Positions 12,492-24,690 of a stretch of 64,000 bases of DNA are shown one piece after another (the stretch's first letter is position 1; each line of letters starts with the position of its first letter). Below the pieces are notes generated by a model, which searched no databases, had not been told where the DNA came from, and saw nothing but the letters and a program-made list of their open reading frames with translations. The DNA is from Mytilinidion resinicola. Taxonomy: Eukaryota; Ascomycota; Dothideomycetes; Mytilinidiales; Mytilinidiaceae. The stretch spans positions 1 to 64,000 of the forward strand of contig NW_022985444.1 of assembly GCF_010093595.1 (NCBI RefSeq), written 5' to 3'. A program made the translations under genes and the position numbers.

Positions 12492-14120
12492 ATATAGATA
12501 AGTTAGCTTTTAAAAACAGCGGTAATAATCTAAATAACCCTTTAGATAACTACTTTATCTATTATATTATAGCTTTAAAGCTATAAAGTAACTATAAGCT
12601 ACTATATAATATCCTAAAAAATAAGCGTGTCTAACTTTTTATAAGCAAATTAAAGGTTATTAATAGCAGACTATAGGTCTATTATAAAAACTCTAGATAG
12701 TTATTTATTTCTTAGTTAGCAGCTTTTTAGCTCCGGATTATACAGCTAGGCTATAATTATACTAGCGTAGGCTATAAAAGCTACGCGGACTACCTTTAGC
12801 GTATATAACCTAGCTACTACTAGCCCTAGTTTACTAAATTAATTATAACGTATATTAACGCCTGCCAGCGTTGCTATAATATTAAGCCTTCTAACTTTGC
12901 TAAATAAGGCTTCCTATATTCCTTACCCGTCCTACTTTATTACTAGCGCAATATTACTATAGATTATATTATCGACCTTTCTATCTATAAGTATTACAGC
13001 CGTAAATATTATTATATACTTGTTATAATTAACTAATTCTTAAAAAAACATTACTTTTTTACTATTACTTTACTAAAAGTAGATAAGCTTATAAAGGTCT
13101 ATTTCTAATAGATCTACTAACTTTATAGCTTACTAGCCTCTATTACTAGCAACTTAGGCACGTAATTTACCTCCGAATTTTAGTAACACCTTTACTATTA
13201 GTTATAATTATTACTTAATATATCTACCGCCTTTTACCCTAAAACTAATAGTTAAACGGAAATCGCTAATATAGATATAAAGAAGTACTTACAGGTATAT
13301 ATATAGTATATATAAGATAACTAGTATAACTTACTACCCTCTATAGAGCTTATTACTAACACCTACGTTTTAGCTATAATAGGCCTATCCCCCTTTTTTA
13401 CTAATTACGGCTATAATCCTTACTTAGAGCTTAAGCCACCTGCTGCTAATAATAAAAAGGTATCTAAGAATAAAGAAGTTAAGCGCGAGCTAGCTAATAA
13501 TCTAGCTTAATACCTTAAAAATATTAAAATTTACCTTTAAAACTGTATTATATAGGCTTAGGAAAAACAGGCTTACTAAGTAAACTGCCACTATAATACT
13601 GCGGTAGATATACGCGTTAATAATATAGTCTAGCTTAACGCTAAGAATATTAAGCTAGACCGCGCTAAGAAAGCCCTTAATAATAAGTTTATAGGCCTTT
13701 TCCGGGTAAATAAGGTTATTAATCACGGAGCTACGTTCTAACTAAACCTTCTATCGGATACTAAAATCTATAATATTTTCCACCTTTTACTCCTCCGGCT
13801 GGACACTTCTAATCCTATTAAAGGCCAGGACCAGCCTAAACCTATACCTCTACCTAAGCTAATCTAATAGGATAATAATAATAAGCCTGTTAAAAAATAG
13901 ACAGTTACCTAAATTATTAACTTATAAATCTAGGATAATAATATATAATATAAGGTTTACTATATTAGTAGTATATAACTGTATAAATACTGGCAACTAT
14001 TAAAAATTATTAAAGGTTACCTAAATAGAGTCTTTAATTTCTATTACTATAACCCTTAAAAACCTAAACTACTAGCTTATTTTATTAAACTAAAGAACTG
14101 GGCACTACCTACTTAGTAGA
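12492..14120 (+). pseudogene. G1 pol part 2: integrase and chromodomain
   Basis: After insertion A the G1 frame resumes. It contains the end of the integrase zinc finger (A-C-Q-R-C near 12862), the catalytic core (I-T-I-D-Y-I-I-D near 12955, then T-E-I-A-N near 13260, and S-P-F-F-T-N-Y-G-Y-N-P near 13390), the GPF-type module (G-L-F-R-V near 13695) and a chromodomain-like tail (about 13890-14110). Stops are spread throughout. The family differs in sequence from G2/G3. Confidence 0.8.
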
Positions 14121-14351
14121 ACTACCGGAATATTACTATATTATTGCAATAGTCTAACACACCCTAAAATCCTGCGCCGCCGTTAGATAGTAGAATTAAT
14201 TCGACTAAAAACGCCTACCTGCATAGTTTTATTAGCATACTCTACCTATATATAAAGCTATACCTATATTAGCTATCTACTATATAAGTTTATATAGTAA
14301 GTTTCTTTTTATATTTATATCCTTATAAAAGCTTAGTTCTTAAAAAAAGGG

Positions 14352-14575
14352 GTATATATTATATTATTTCTTAGTATTCTTTTAGTAGTTATTAAGGCCG
14401 CAGGTTATTATATACACGGACGTTATATAATCGCGGGCTAAGGGTTCTTCCGCCGCCCGGGGTTCTGCCGGCGCGCGCTTAACTATATAGCAGGCTTATA
14501 GCCAGAGCTTTTCTTCTCTTTATACAACCTTATTAATAGTAATATAACCTTTTTCCGGCCATAGACCTAATATTA
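14352..14575 (+). repeat. Probable 3' LTR of G1
   Basis: A purine tract (AAAAAAAGGGG, about 14342-14352) precedes a ~220 bp segment that starts TATTATATTATTTC and ends CCTAATA just before G2 gag homology resumes. It includes an unusually GC-rich stretch (14450-14480). Start and end are inferred from the purine tract and the jump to G2 sequence; no partner LTR was found for comparison. Confidence 0.5.
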
Positions 14576-14599
14576 CCTATTAGTTAGATAAATAGGTAA

Positions 14600-17385
14600 T
14601 AGAGTACTATTTAGTATAGAGAAAAAAAGGATATACTATTACTATAATAAGGAATAAAAAGTATAATAGTAATCCTATAAGCAACTACTATGCGAATATA
14701 GAAATTAAGAGTATAAAGATTAACTACCTATTAGAAATAGATAAGGTGTTCTAAATAATTAAACTGTAATTAGAACTCTAAACTAATATACCTAAGCTAT
14801 AAAATAATAGTAAACCTAAGTTACCAGATATAGAAGTACAGGTTATTAGGGTTATAGCTATATATAAGCAAAGCGTAAGAGAAATTCTTATATACCTAAA
14901 TAAGGGATAAAAAGTATAAGAAGCTAAAAACGCTACAGCAGGCGCAGAGCTAAAAGAACTAGCTAGTTATAAGTTCCTAAAAGTAATAGGAAAAGTTACT
15001 AAATAACTTATTAAAGAAAAAGAAGTAAAAATAGCCGCAGCCGCTAAAATAATAATAACAGCAACTATTAACGCAGAAACACGCGCAAAATTAGATATAT
15101 TAGAAGGTAAAAGCTATAAAATCTAGTAAGAACTAGATAATAAATTACCTATTAAAAATAGTAAGGAATACTATAATAGTAATAAAAACTGTAAACTAAA
15201 AGTATAGTTTAGTAATAGGGAATTTAGTATTAGGGTAGAATAAAAACTACTAAAGCTATATAGAAGATAAATAGAAATTAAAATCTATAGGGTATTATAC
15301 CATATTAGTAAAATAGGTGTTTATAATAAGGAAGACTAATAGCTAAATATAGATTACCCGCTTTATAGATAGATATTTTAGGTATTATATATTAAGAATA
15401 AATACAGTAAGTATATAATATATAAAAAACACTAAAAATAGTACCTATACTAAATAAGATATTATATTATTATATAACTAGTATTAGTTAAGGAAATAGA
15501 ATACTATATTATAGGTAAAAAAAATAAACTTATAGAAGTAGCTACTATAGTTCTAGACCTTTAGTACCTAATAGACTATAGAAAAGGTAAGAACTAGTAA
15601 ATATACTACTAGGACTTATATCTAGTATATTGCGAAATAAAATATATAAACTATTAGCTATAAAAATAGCTAAAAAACAAAAAGGCGCTTATATAACAGG
15701 ACGGCTAGAGCGGCCTAGAATAAGGTTCTACTAAGCAGCCACGGATAAAGCAACGCAAACTGCGACTATCGCCACTTTAGTAGGAAAAGCCTATATTATA
15801 AAAAAAGAAAAAAGCCTAGCAACGCAGCCTAACTCTATTCCTATTTAGAACTATAGATATATAATACTATTAGTTAAAATTAGTAGAAACCTAGTAAAAG
15901 CACTGCTAGATAGTAGTATATAAGGAAATTTTATATCCTATAACTTTATTAGGAAAAACTAGATCCCCTAGTAATAGAAAAATAGACCCTATAAACTATA
16001 TATAGTAGATAGTACACTTATATAGCACGGCAGCAGGTAAGTAACTATAGAAACTTAACTAAGTATTATATAGATTAAAGAATACAGAGAAACTATTAGT
16101 ATAGATATAACTAATATAGTAAGGTATAATATAATCTTAGGTATACTATAGCTAAAACAGTATAACTCCTAAGTTAATTAGAAATCTAGTAAAGTAAGGA
16201 TTTAACTAGAAAGTAGACTAAAAGGCACCCCGCACTAGAATAAGCCTAAGTAAAAATAAGATATTAATATAGATACCTTATAAGGTAAGCACGCCTAAAG
16301 AAAAAAATAGGCAGTAAGCTAATAATAGCCTAGACCTATAGGTAACCGGCAGCTAGCTAAGATAATAAAAGCACTAAATATACCAGAAAAATATAATAAA
16401 TTTAGAGGAATCTTTATAGAAAAGGTTTAGAATATATTACTAAAGTACTAAACCTAGAATTACTATATTCCCCTAGTACTAGGCAAATAACTATAGTTTA
16501 GACTAATCTATTTACTAGCCTAAAGCGAGCTAAAAGTGCTAAAAGAATACCTAGAAAAGAACCTAAAGTAAGGATTTATTAAACTATTAAAATTACCTAT
16601 AGGTTACTCTATAATATTTATTCTAAAACCTAATAGTAAGCTACGCCTTTATATAAACTATAGATAACTAAATAAGATTATAATTAAAAACTGCTACCTA
16701 CTACCTTTAATTTCTAAACTTAAAAACTAACTATATAAGGCTAAGTACTTTATAAAAATAGACCTACGCAAAGAGTACTACTTAATTAGGATTAAGAAAG
16801 GAGAAAAATAGAAGACAGCTTTTAGAACTTAATATAGATACTTTAAATATATAGTAATACTATTTAGGCTTACTAATACACTAGTAATATTCCAGGCGGT
16901 AGTTAACTTAGCACTAAGGGGCTACTTAGATTAATTTACAGTAGTATATCTTAATAATATCCTTATATACTTAGAAATACTAAGCAAGTATAAAATATAT
17001 ATATAGAAGGTACTTAAAAGGCTTAGGAAATATAACTTTATAGTAAACCCGGATAAGTGCAAGTTTTATAGGTAAAGGGTAGGATTTCTAGGATATATTA
17101 TTAGTCCAGGACAGATTAAAATAGAAGAAGGTAAGGTGTCCTCTATTTAAAAATAGCTAGAACCCGCAAATTTAAAGAAACTGCAGTTATTTCTAGGGTT
17201 AGCTAATTACTATAGGCAGTTTATTAAGGGCTATTTAAAAATTATAGAGCTACTTACAGAACTTATATAAAAGGATATTAAATACTAATAAACCCTAGAA
17301 GCGCAGAGTATATTTAATAAGTTAAAGGTATAGTTTACCTTAAAACTAGTATTAGCAATTTTAATCTATAGCAACTAATTACTAT
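14600..17385 (+). pseudogene. G2 gag, protease and reverse transcriptase remnant
   Basis: Gag-like sequence covers 14600-15700. An aspartic-protease-like stretch with A-L-L-D-S-S followed by G-N-F-I lies at about 15895-15940. The reverse transcriptase spans about 16500-17020 with V-V-Y-L-N-N-I-L-I-Y near 16943, a mutated YLDD box (both Asp to Asn by G-to-A). RNase H begins at about 17260 and is cut at 17385 by copy B; its continuation lies inverted, starting at 22498 on the minus strand. Confidence 0.85.
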
Positions 17386-17459
17386 TAACGTACTTTATAA
17401 GCGAGCGGGCCACCTAAGTAAGCGGGCCACTCTATTACTAAAACGCGCTCTGTTAACTT

Positions 17460-19280
17460 TTAACTATTATACCTTAATAATATAACGCGCAACTAGTCTA
17501 AAGCAAAGGCCTAATATACCTAGCTATCTTAGCAATTAATAAAAACCAAATTTAAAGCGAGCGATAAACTGTAATAACCTTTAAAGTCCCTAGAAGCACG
17601 CTTTAATAACAACGCGCCGGAACAACCTCCTAACGCGATTGCGAGCCCAATTTAAAGAAGCTTATAAAGCTAGAGGAATTAGTTATTATTTAATATATAA
17701 TTAACCTAGATTTAAAAGGATTTGCACCGCAGTTAAGCGCTGTATAAAATATAGCTAATAAGCTGCTAGATAAGCGCAGTACCGGCTAAGTTAGCAAGAA
17801 TTAGCTATATAACTTTATTAAGCGGACTAATAAGCTTTAAACACGGTTTAATTAAAAGTATAACCGCTAGAGAGCTTTATATAAAAATCTAAGGATTATT
17901 ATACTATAGTTTAAGCTTATACGTAATATAAAGGCGAAGTATAGTATTATAGATAATAACTTCTATAACTTTAATAAAACCGGCTTCTAGATAGGTGTTA
18001 TTTTAATAGGAGTAGTTATTACAGGCTCCGAAAAATAAAATTAACTAAAAGCTATATAACTAGGCAATTACGAGTAGGCTACTATAATTAAGGCTATTAA
18101 CGCTTATAGGTAGGTAATTCCGCCGTTTATTATCCTTACGGGTAAGTACTACCTCTCTATATAGTATAAGGGCAGCAATATACTGCTAGACTAGGCTATA
18201 GCAGTAAGTAATAATAGCTGGATAATAAATAAACTTAGTGTTATATAGCTGCAATATTTTAATATATATATAAAGGACCGCACTATAGGTATATATTACC
18301 TGCTTATTTTAGACGGCTATAAGAGCTATAACTTGCTTAAATTTAAAGAGCTTTACAAGGAGAATAATATTATTACGCTATATATACCGCCGCACGCTTT
18401 ATATCTATTACAGCCGCTTAATATAGGCTGTTTTGCGCTATTAAAAAAAGTATACGGTTGCTAAATTAAGGATTTAGTGCGTAACTATATTAACTATATT
18501 ATAAAGCTTAAGTTCCTACCAGCTTTTAAAGCAGCATTTAATAACTTGTTTATAAAGAGTAATATCTGCGTAAGCTTTTAAGGCGCTGGCCTTATACTGC
18601 TTAATCTAGAGGCAGTACTTTTAAAGCTTAATATTATACTTTATACGCTGTTGCCTGCTACTATAGAGGCTTAATATTATACTTTATACGCTGTTGCCTG
18701 CTACTATAGAGGCTTAATATTATACTTTATACGCTGTTGCCTGCTACTATAGAGGCTTAATAGGAATTAAAAACACTAAGTAATACTTTTAAGCTAGGCT
18801 CTTAATTAGCATTAATTTATAATTATATTTAAATATATTAAAATAGCTCTCCTACTATAATTCTTAAGTTGCTTAATTTACTTATTAGAGGCGCCGAAGT
18901 ATAAATATATAGGGCTATATTATTACGTAATTAGGTTATAAGCCTTTAAAAGGTAAATAAGGCCGCTATAAAGTATAGAGAGCGTAAAAAAAAGCAAATT
19001 TAGAGGTAAAAAGTTCTAATAAAAGCATAGGGCTCTAAAATAATTGCTTAAAAGGAAGCTAATAAATAAATTAAGGGCGAAATGCGTTAAAATAGGAGGC
19101 GCCCGGGTAGAAGTACACGGCAGCAAGCGCGCTATAGGCGCTGCGGCGAGATAGAACACAACGCTTATACGTGTTAAAAAGATAAGGAAATTGTTATAGA
19201 TTAGACTGTAAGTTATATTAAGTTAATATCTATTAGCGTTGTAGAGCAATTTATATTTTGCATCGCGTTTTAGTAATAGG
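17460..19280 (+). pseudogene. Fot1-like transposase of copy B
   Basis: Translation is alignable with copy A throughout: helix-turn-helix region near 17640-17800, DDE region near 17900-18600, C-terminal zinc knuckle R-C-G-E near 19138-19170. It has stops in every domain and the 43 bp triplication just after the DDE region. It cannot be translated. Confidence 0.75.
18628..18756 (+). repeat. 43 bp unit in three perfect tandem copies inside copy B
   Basis: Units start at 18628, 18671 and 18714, each ending TATAGAGGC. Copy A has the equivalent sequence once (about 11890-11940). The three copies are identical even though the surroundings are heavily mutated, so the triplication arose after most of the RIP. 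Confidence 0.9.
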
Positions 19281-19325
19281 GTGGCCTGCTTACTTAGGTA
19301 GCCCGCTCGCTTATAGAGTATATTA

Positions 19326-22300
19326 ATACCTTTATTATTTCTATAAATGCGCTATTATAGGCGAACTAAGCTATTAGTAGTAGCAATACCTAATTATTCT
19401 ACCTGTAATTAATATAGTATTATAGGTACTATTCTAAAGTTTAATTAAGTTTTTCTATTTACCTATCCGTCTAAAAGTAAAATGCTATAAAAAGCTTATA
19501 CTTTATTCCTAGTTATATAGTAAGGGTCTGCCAGAATTTTAATATAAAAAGCTTATTTTAGTTTAAAATTATCTTCTAGAGTAGCCTATAGTTGCTAATA
19601 ATATACTTTAAAAATATATAGACTAGATCTTCTACTATTAATACTTTTTAGTAAGGGATAAAGTAGGTATATTTAGTTAATTGGTCCGTAATTACTAATA
19701 TTATATTATACTTTATACCTATTATAGGTTTAATAGACTATAGTAGCTTAACTATAAAGTTCTATATAATAGATTTCTATACCTTTTCCGGTATAGAGGA
19801 ACTCTTTATTAGCCTGTATAATATAGGTAGTAAGCGAGTTGCGCAGGTAAGTAAGTTGCGCACTTTTTAACTTTTTTACAACGCGACACGTTATAACTTA
19901 ATAACGTATAGAAATACTAGTAGTATAATAGCTCTGCAGGATTAAAAAGTATCTAAAGTACGTTTTTTATATATTTATAAGTTATACCTAGGCTGTTTAT
20001 AAAGCTTATAGCACGCTAAGGCCTACCGGCTAATACCTAATTACGTGTTACCTTAACGCGTTTTACTCTCTAGCTGCTGCTTAATATCCTTTTAAGTAAT
20101 AATATCCTCTTTTTCTACTTTTATTAAGGTGCCTTACTTTTAGATCTGTTTCCTTTTATATTATTTACGCCTTATAGCGGCCTTATTTACCTTTTTAAGT
20201 CTAGAAACGCAATTACGCAGTAATACTAGCTTATAGCCTATTACCTTACTACCCTTTTAAAGCTAATTAAGTAACTAGATAATTAATATAGGAGAAGAAT
20301 TCTAATACTTCTATATTTAATTATAAATTAGGATTAATTAAGACCTTAGCTCGCGTGTATTATTTAGTGTTTTTAATTCCTATAGGGTAATATCTATAGT
20401 AATAGGGGTAGGTATCTAAAGCCTAATATTAAGCTATAATAGTACCTTATCTATATTATATAGGATTAGGCCAGCGCCTTAAAAGCTTATATAGATATTA
20501 TTCTTTATAAATAATATATTAAAGGCGGCTTTAAAAGCTAGTAAAAACTTAAGCTTAGTAATATAGTTAATATAGTTATATACTAGGCTATTAACCTAAT
20601 ACCTATACGCGCGCTTTAATAGTAAAAAGTAACCTATATTAAGTAGCTATAGGAGGTACAATAAATATACTAGTATATAGAAAGTATAGATATTATTCTT
20701 CCTATAGATAGCCTAGAACTCGAGCGATTTATAGCTTTTATAGCTATCTAGAATTAATAGCCGGCGTGCGCCTGCTATTTTCCCTTTTATATACCTATTA
20801 AAGTGCCGCAGCTATATAATACTAAGCTTATTTATTGTCCAGCTATTATTACTTACTAAAATAGCCTAATTACTAGGTATATTATTATCCTAATATTAGG
20901 CAGAAAGGTAGTACTTTAAAGATAATAAATAGCGGGATCGCCTACCCAGCAGTATTAATTCCTTGGATAACTGTAGCCTACTTATAATTGCCTAGCTATA
21001 TTGCTTTTAGTCGGCCGCGCCTTTTAGAGCCTGTAATAATAAGCTATAATAATATCCTGCCGAATAGAAAGCTAGTTTTATTAAAATTATAGGTGTTTTT
21101 ATTATAGATACTATATATAGCTTTAGTAAGCGCTATTAGGTTAAACCAGCCTCTAATAATTATAGAATTCTTATATAAGGCCCTCTGCTAGTTATATTTA
21201 ATTAAATCGCGTTTTAAGGCTAGGTGTCCGGTTAATAAAGTTCCTTAGCTATTTCTAGCTAACCTGGCTAGCGCCGCGCTTAGTAAGTAGTATATTTGCT
21301 ATATCGCGTATAGTATTAAAAGTGGGCGCAAACCTACGCGTATTTAGGTCTAGTATATATCTAATAATTACCTCTTTTTTAGTTGCAGTAAGTTTCTTTA
21401 AATTAGGCTTATAATCGCGTTATACAGGCTTTCCGGCGCGTTAGTCGCGTAGTATAGATTTAGGGACATTATATAGTAATATAGTATACCGTGTACTAGG
21501 AATCTATATAGAATTAATAGATAAAATAGTAAGGAAAAGGTCTTTTTTATTATATAGTAATAGATTTATTATTAGTAGAGCTATTATAGTTAATAGAGGT
21601 CGTATTGTAAAAAGTTAAAAAGTGCGCGACTTGCTTACCTGCGCGGCTTGCTTACCACCTACGTTAGTATATATTATACTAACTTATTTTTTATATACTT
21701 ATATTTATATATAATTTTTTCTATTAGTTTCCGGAGTTTAAGGAAATAGAATATTCTTGCAATTCTTTCCTATATTTTTTCTACTTCCTAGTGCCTATAC
21801 ACCGGTATACTATAGAACTTTTTAATAAGCTTTTTTTATAGGGTTTTAGGTATAAATATCTTATTCTATAAATATCTTATTCTATAATATAATAATACCG
21901 TTTTAGATTTCCCTTTACTTTTAATTTACAGGTTTAAGGCGCATGCTTTACTAGTTATAACCTGCTAAATCCCGGCTTTCCTAATTATTTTTCTATACTG
22001 CCTTAATTTGTTCTTTCTACCTATTATCCTTAGACCGGTAAGTAGCTACTGCTTGCGTATAGTTAAATTTAAAGGTTTCTAGACTTTTCTTCCTAAATAT
22101 AGATTACCTGGCTTTTCCAGCTCCTTTTATATAGTCCGGCCTTTAGCTTAATATATTTATATAAGCGTCTTTAGATCCTTTTTAGTATATAATCCTAAAG
22201 TTAAAGGTTTTTAGTTTCTCTAACTATTTTACTTATCTTCTATTTAACTCCTTAGTTATAGTAAAGTATATTAGATTTTTATAGTCTATATATACCTATA

Positions 22301-22498
22301 TTATATATACTGCTTTTTTAAGGTAAACTTTCTACTAGCTAAATACTTCTACTATAGCTAGCAGTTCCTTATTATAGATATTATAGTTTAGCTTAGCTAG
22401 GCTTAGCTTTTATAAGTAGAATGCTATAAGGTGCAACTTCCTTTATTTATCTAGTTAGTTAAGCATCGCTCCTAATACTTTATCTAATATATTACTTC
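19326..22498 (-). pseudogene. Inverted G2 segment: RNase H and integrase
   Basis: Read on the minus strand from 22498, the sequence continues G2 RNase H (A-F-Y then E-L-L-A-I-V-E, near 22440-22360), then the integrase zinc finger and core. Fot1 copy D (19821-21664) interrupts it. Resuming at 19818, it ends at 19326 in the integrase. It aligns with G3 at about 54280-53460 and 53460-52965. The opposite orientation to flanking G2, with inverted Fot1 copies at both ends, implies an inversion. Confidence 0.85.
19821..21664 (-). mobile_element. Fot1/pogo-like DNA transposon, copy D (second subfamily)
   Basis: The element is bounded by TA (19819-19820 and 21665-21666). TIRs start ATATAGGTAGTAAGCGAG (left) and ACGTAGGTGGTAAGCAAG (right, read inward) and hold the doubled module with core TTGCGC. 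Length is 1,844 bp. A RIPped transposase reads on the minus strand: the N-terminal side is near 21400 and the conserved C-terminal stretch before the zinc knuckle near 20180-20240. It lies inside the inverted G2 segment. Confidence 0.88.
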
Positions 22499-22500
22499 TA

Positions 22501-24350
22501 ATATACTTTATAAGCGAGCGGGCCACCTAAGTAAGCGGGCTACCCTATTACTAAAACGCGATATAAAATATAAATTGCTTTACAACGCTAATAGATATTA
22601 ACTTAATATAACTTGCAGTCTAATCTATAATAATTTCCTTATCTTTTTAATATATATAAGCGTTATATTCTATCTTACCGCAGCGCCTACAGCACGCTTA
22701 CTACTATATACTTCCACCTGGGCGCCTTCTATTTTAACGCATTTCGCCCTTAATTTGTTTATTAGCTTCCTTTTAAGTAATTATTTCAGAGCCCTATACC
22801 TTTATTAGGACTTCTTACCTCTAAATTTGCTTTTTTTTGCGCTCTCTACGCTTTATAGCGGCCTTATTTACCTTTTAAAGGCTTATAACCTAATCGCGTA
22901 ATAATATAGCCCTATATATCTATACTTTAGCGCCTTTAATAGGTAAATTAAGCGACTTAAGAATTGTAGTAGAAGAGCTATTTTAATATATTTAAATATA
23001 ATTATAAATTAATGCTAATTAAGAGCCTAGCTTAAAAGTATTACTTAGTGTTTTTAATTCCTATTAAGCCTCTATAGCGGCAGGCAACAGCGTATAAAGT
23101 ATAATATTAAGCTTTAAAAGTACTGCCTCTAGATTAAGCGGTATAAGGCCAGCGCCTTAAAAGCTTATACAGATATTGCTTTTTATAAATAATTTGTTAA
23201 ATACTGCTCTAAAAGCTGGTAGGAACTTAAGCTTTATAATATAGTTGATGTAGTTGCGTACTAGATTCTTAATTTGGCGACCGTACGCTTTTTTTAACGG
23301 CGTAAAACAGCCTATATTAAGCGGCTGTAATAGATATAAAGCGTGCGGCGGCATATATAGCATAATAATATTATTCTTCTTATAAAGCTTTTTAAATTTA
23401 AGTAAGTTATAGCTTTTATAGCCGTCTAAAATAAGCAGGTAATATATACCTATAGTGCGGTCCTTTATATATATATTAAAATATTGCAGCTATATAATAC
23501 TAAGCTTATTTATTGTCCAGCTATTATTATTTACTACTATAGCCTAGTCTAGCAGTATATTGCTGCCCTTATACTATATAGAGAGGTAGTACTTACCCGT
23601 AAGGATAATAAACAGCGGGATTACCTACCTATAAGCGTTAATAGCCTTAATTACAGTAGCCTACTTATAATTGCCTAGTTATATAGCTTTTAGTTAATTT
23701 TATTTTTCGGAGCCTGTAATAACTACTCCTATTAAAATAACACCTATCTAGAAGCCGGTTTTATTAAAGTTATAGAAGTTATTATCTATAATACTGTACT
23801 TCGCCTTTATATTATATATAAGCTTAAACCACAGCGTAATAATTCTTAGATCTTTATATAGAGCTTTCTAGTAGTTATACTTTTAATTAAACTGTGTTTA
23901 AAGCTTATTAGTCCGCTTAACAAAGTTATATAGCCAATTCTTGCCAACCTAGCCGGCACCGCGCTTATCTAGCAGCTTATTAGATATATTTTATACAGCA
24001 CTTAACCGCGGTACAAATCCTCTTAAATCTAGGTTAATTATATATTAAATAATAACTAATTCCTCTAGCTTTATAAGCTTCTTTAAATTGGGCTCGCAAT
24101 CGCGTTAGGAGGTTGTTCCGGCGCGTTGTTATTAAAGCGTGCTTCTAGGGACTTTAAAGGTTATTACAGTTTATCGCTCGCTTTAAATTTGGTTTTTATT
24201 AATTGCTAAGATAGCTAGGTATATTAGGCCTTTGCTTTAGACTAGTTGCGCGTTATATTATTAAGGTATAATAGTTAAAAGTTAACAGAGCGCGTTTTAG
24301 TAATAGAGTGGCCTGCTTACTTAGGTGGCCCGCTTGCTTATAGAGTACGT
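22501..24350 (-). mobile_element. Fot1/pogo-like DNA transposon, copy C
   Basis: The element is flanked by TA (22499-22500 and 24351-24352), with TIRs of the copy B type (core CGGGCC). Length is 1,850 bp. The best open stretch of its transposase is 23157-23363 (-), which gives the end of the DDE region: Y-M-P-P-H-A-L-Y-L-L-Q-P-L-N-I-G-C-F, then K-K-A-Y-G-R. It is inverted relative to copy B. Confidence 0.9.
22560..24290 (-). pseudogene. Fot1-like transposase of copy C
   Basis: Read from the right, the helix-turn-helix region lies near 24110-23960, a DDE-type core near 23860-23250 and the zinc-knuckle end near 22690-22650. One stretch of 68 codons (23157-23363) is free of stops; the rest has frequent TAA/TAG. 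The match to copy B is close except for the 43 bp triplication, which is absent here. Confidence 0.8.
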
Positions 24351-24352
24351 TA

Positions 24353-24690
24353 TATTAAAATTAAACTATTTAAAATACAGAATATTATTAGCCTAGTAAA
24401 TTATAAGCTTAGGCTATTTAATAGAATAAAAATACACCCGGTTTTCTATATATTACTACTAGAACCCGTACTACTTAATACTAAGCTAGAAAATAATATT
24501 AAGGTTAATAATAATAATAAATATATAGTTAAGCAAATCCTAGATTCCTAATAAAATAGTTAGGGAAAAAAGTACCTAATTAAGTAGAAAGGATATAGCA
24601 CTTCTAAAAATATATAGGAACCGGTTAAAAGTTTAGTAAACTATTAGGAACTCCTGTAGCAGTTTTACTGCTAGAATTTAGAATAGCCTA
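24353..24690 (+). pseudogene. G2 integrase end and chromodomain
   Basis: Conceptual translation gives I-K-I-H-P-V-F-Y-I-L-L-L-E-P (about 24425-24470) and a chromodomain (K-Y-I-V-K-Q-I-L-D-S, then K-G-Y-S-T-S near 24525-24610), as in chromovirus pol. Compared with G3, about 240 bp of integrase C terminus (G3 52965-52735) are missing at the copy C junction. The ~700 bp up to the LTR match the G3 3' noncoding region. Confidence 0.82.

Larger units (their letters stand above)
6479..14575 (+). mobile_element. Ty3/Gypsy retrotransposon G1 (chromovirus), RIPped, split by Fot1 copy A
   Basis: Reading rightward are gag-like sequence (about 6490-7900), protease/reverse transcriptase/RNase H (about 8200-10640), then, after the 1.84 kb Fot1-like insertion A, integrase and chromodomain (12492-14120) and a probable 3' LTR to about 14575. 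Domain order PR-RT-RH-IN-chromodomain is that of Ty3/Gypsy chromoviruses. All frames are littered with TAA/TAG stops. I found no 5' LTR matching the 3' one, so the left boundary is approximate and the element is probably 5'-truncated. Confidence 0.85.
17388..19323 (+). mobile_element. Fot1/pogo-like DNA transposon, copy B
   Basis: The element is flanked by TA (17386-17387 and 19324-19325), with TIRs starting ACGTACTTTATAAGCGAG on the left and ATATACTCTATAAGCGAG on the right. The TIR again has a doubled module, here with core CGGGCC. Its 1,936 bp are lengthened by an internal 43 bp triplication (18628-18756). Copies B and C belong to one subfamily and lie in opposite orientation on either side of the inverted G2 piece. 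Confidence 0.9.

Noticed and set aside
14440..14490. GC-rich patch in an AT-rich block as a tRNA or other RNA gene
   Set aside because: No cloverleaf or T-loop consensus could be folded by eye; it lies in the probable G1 LTR.
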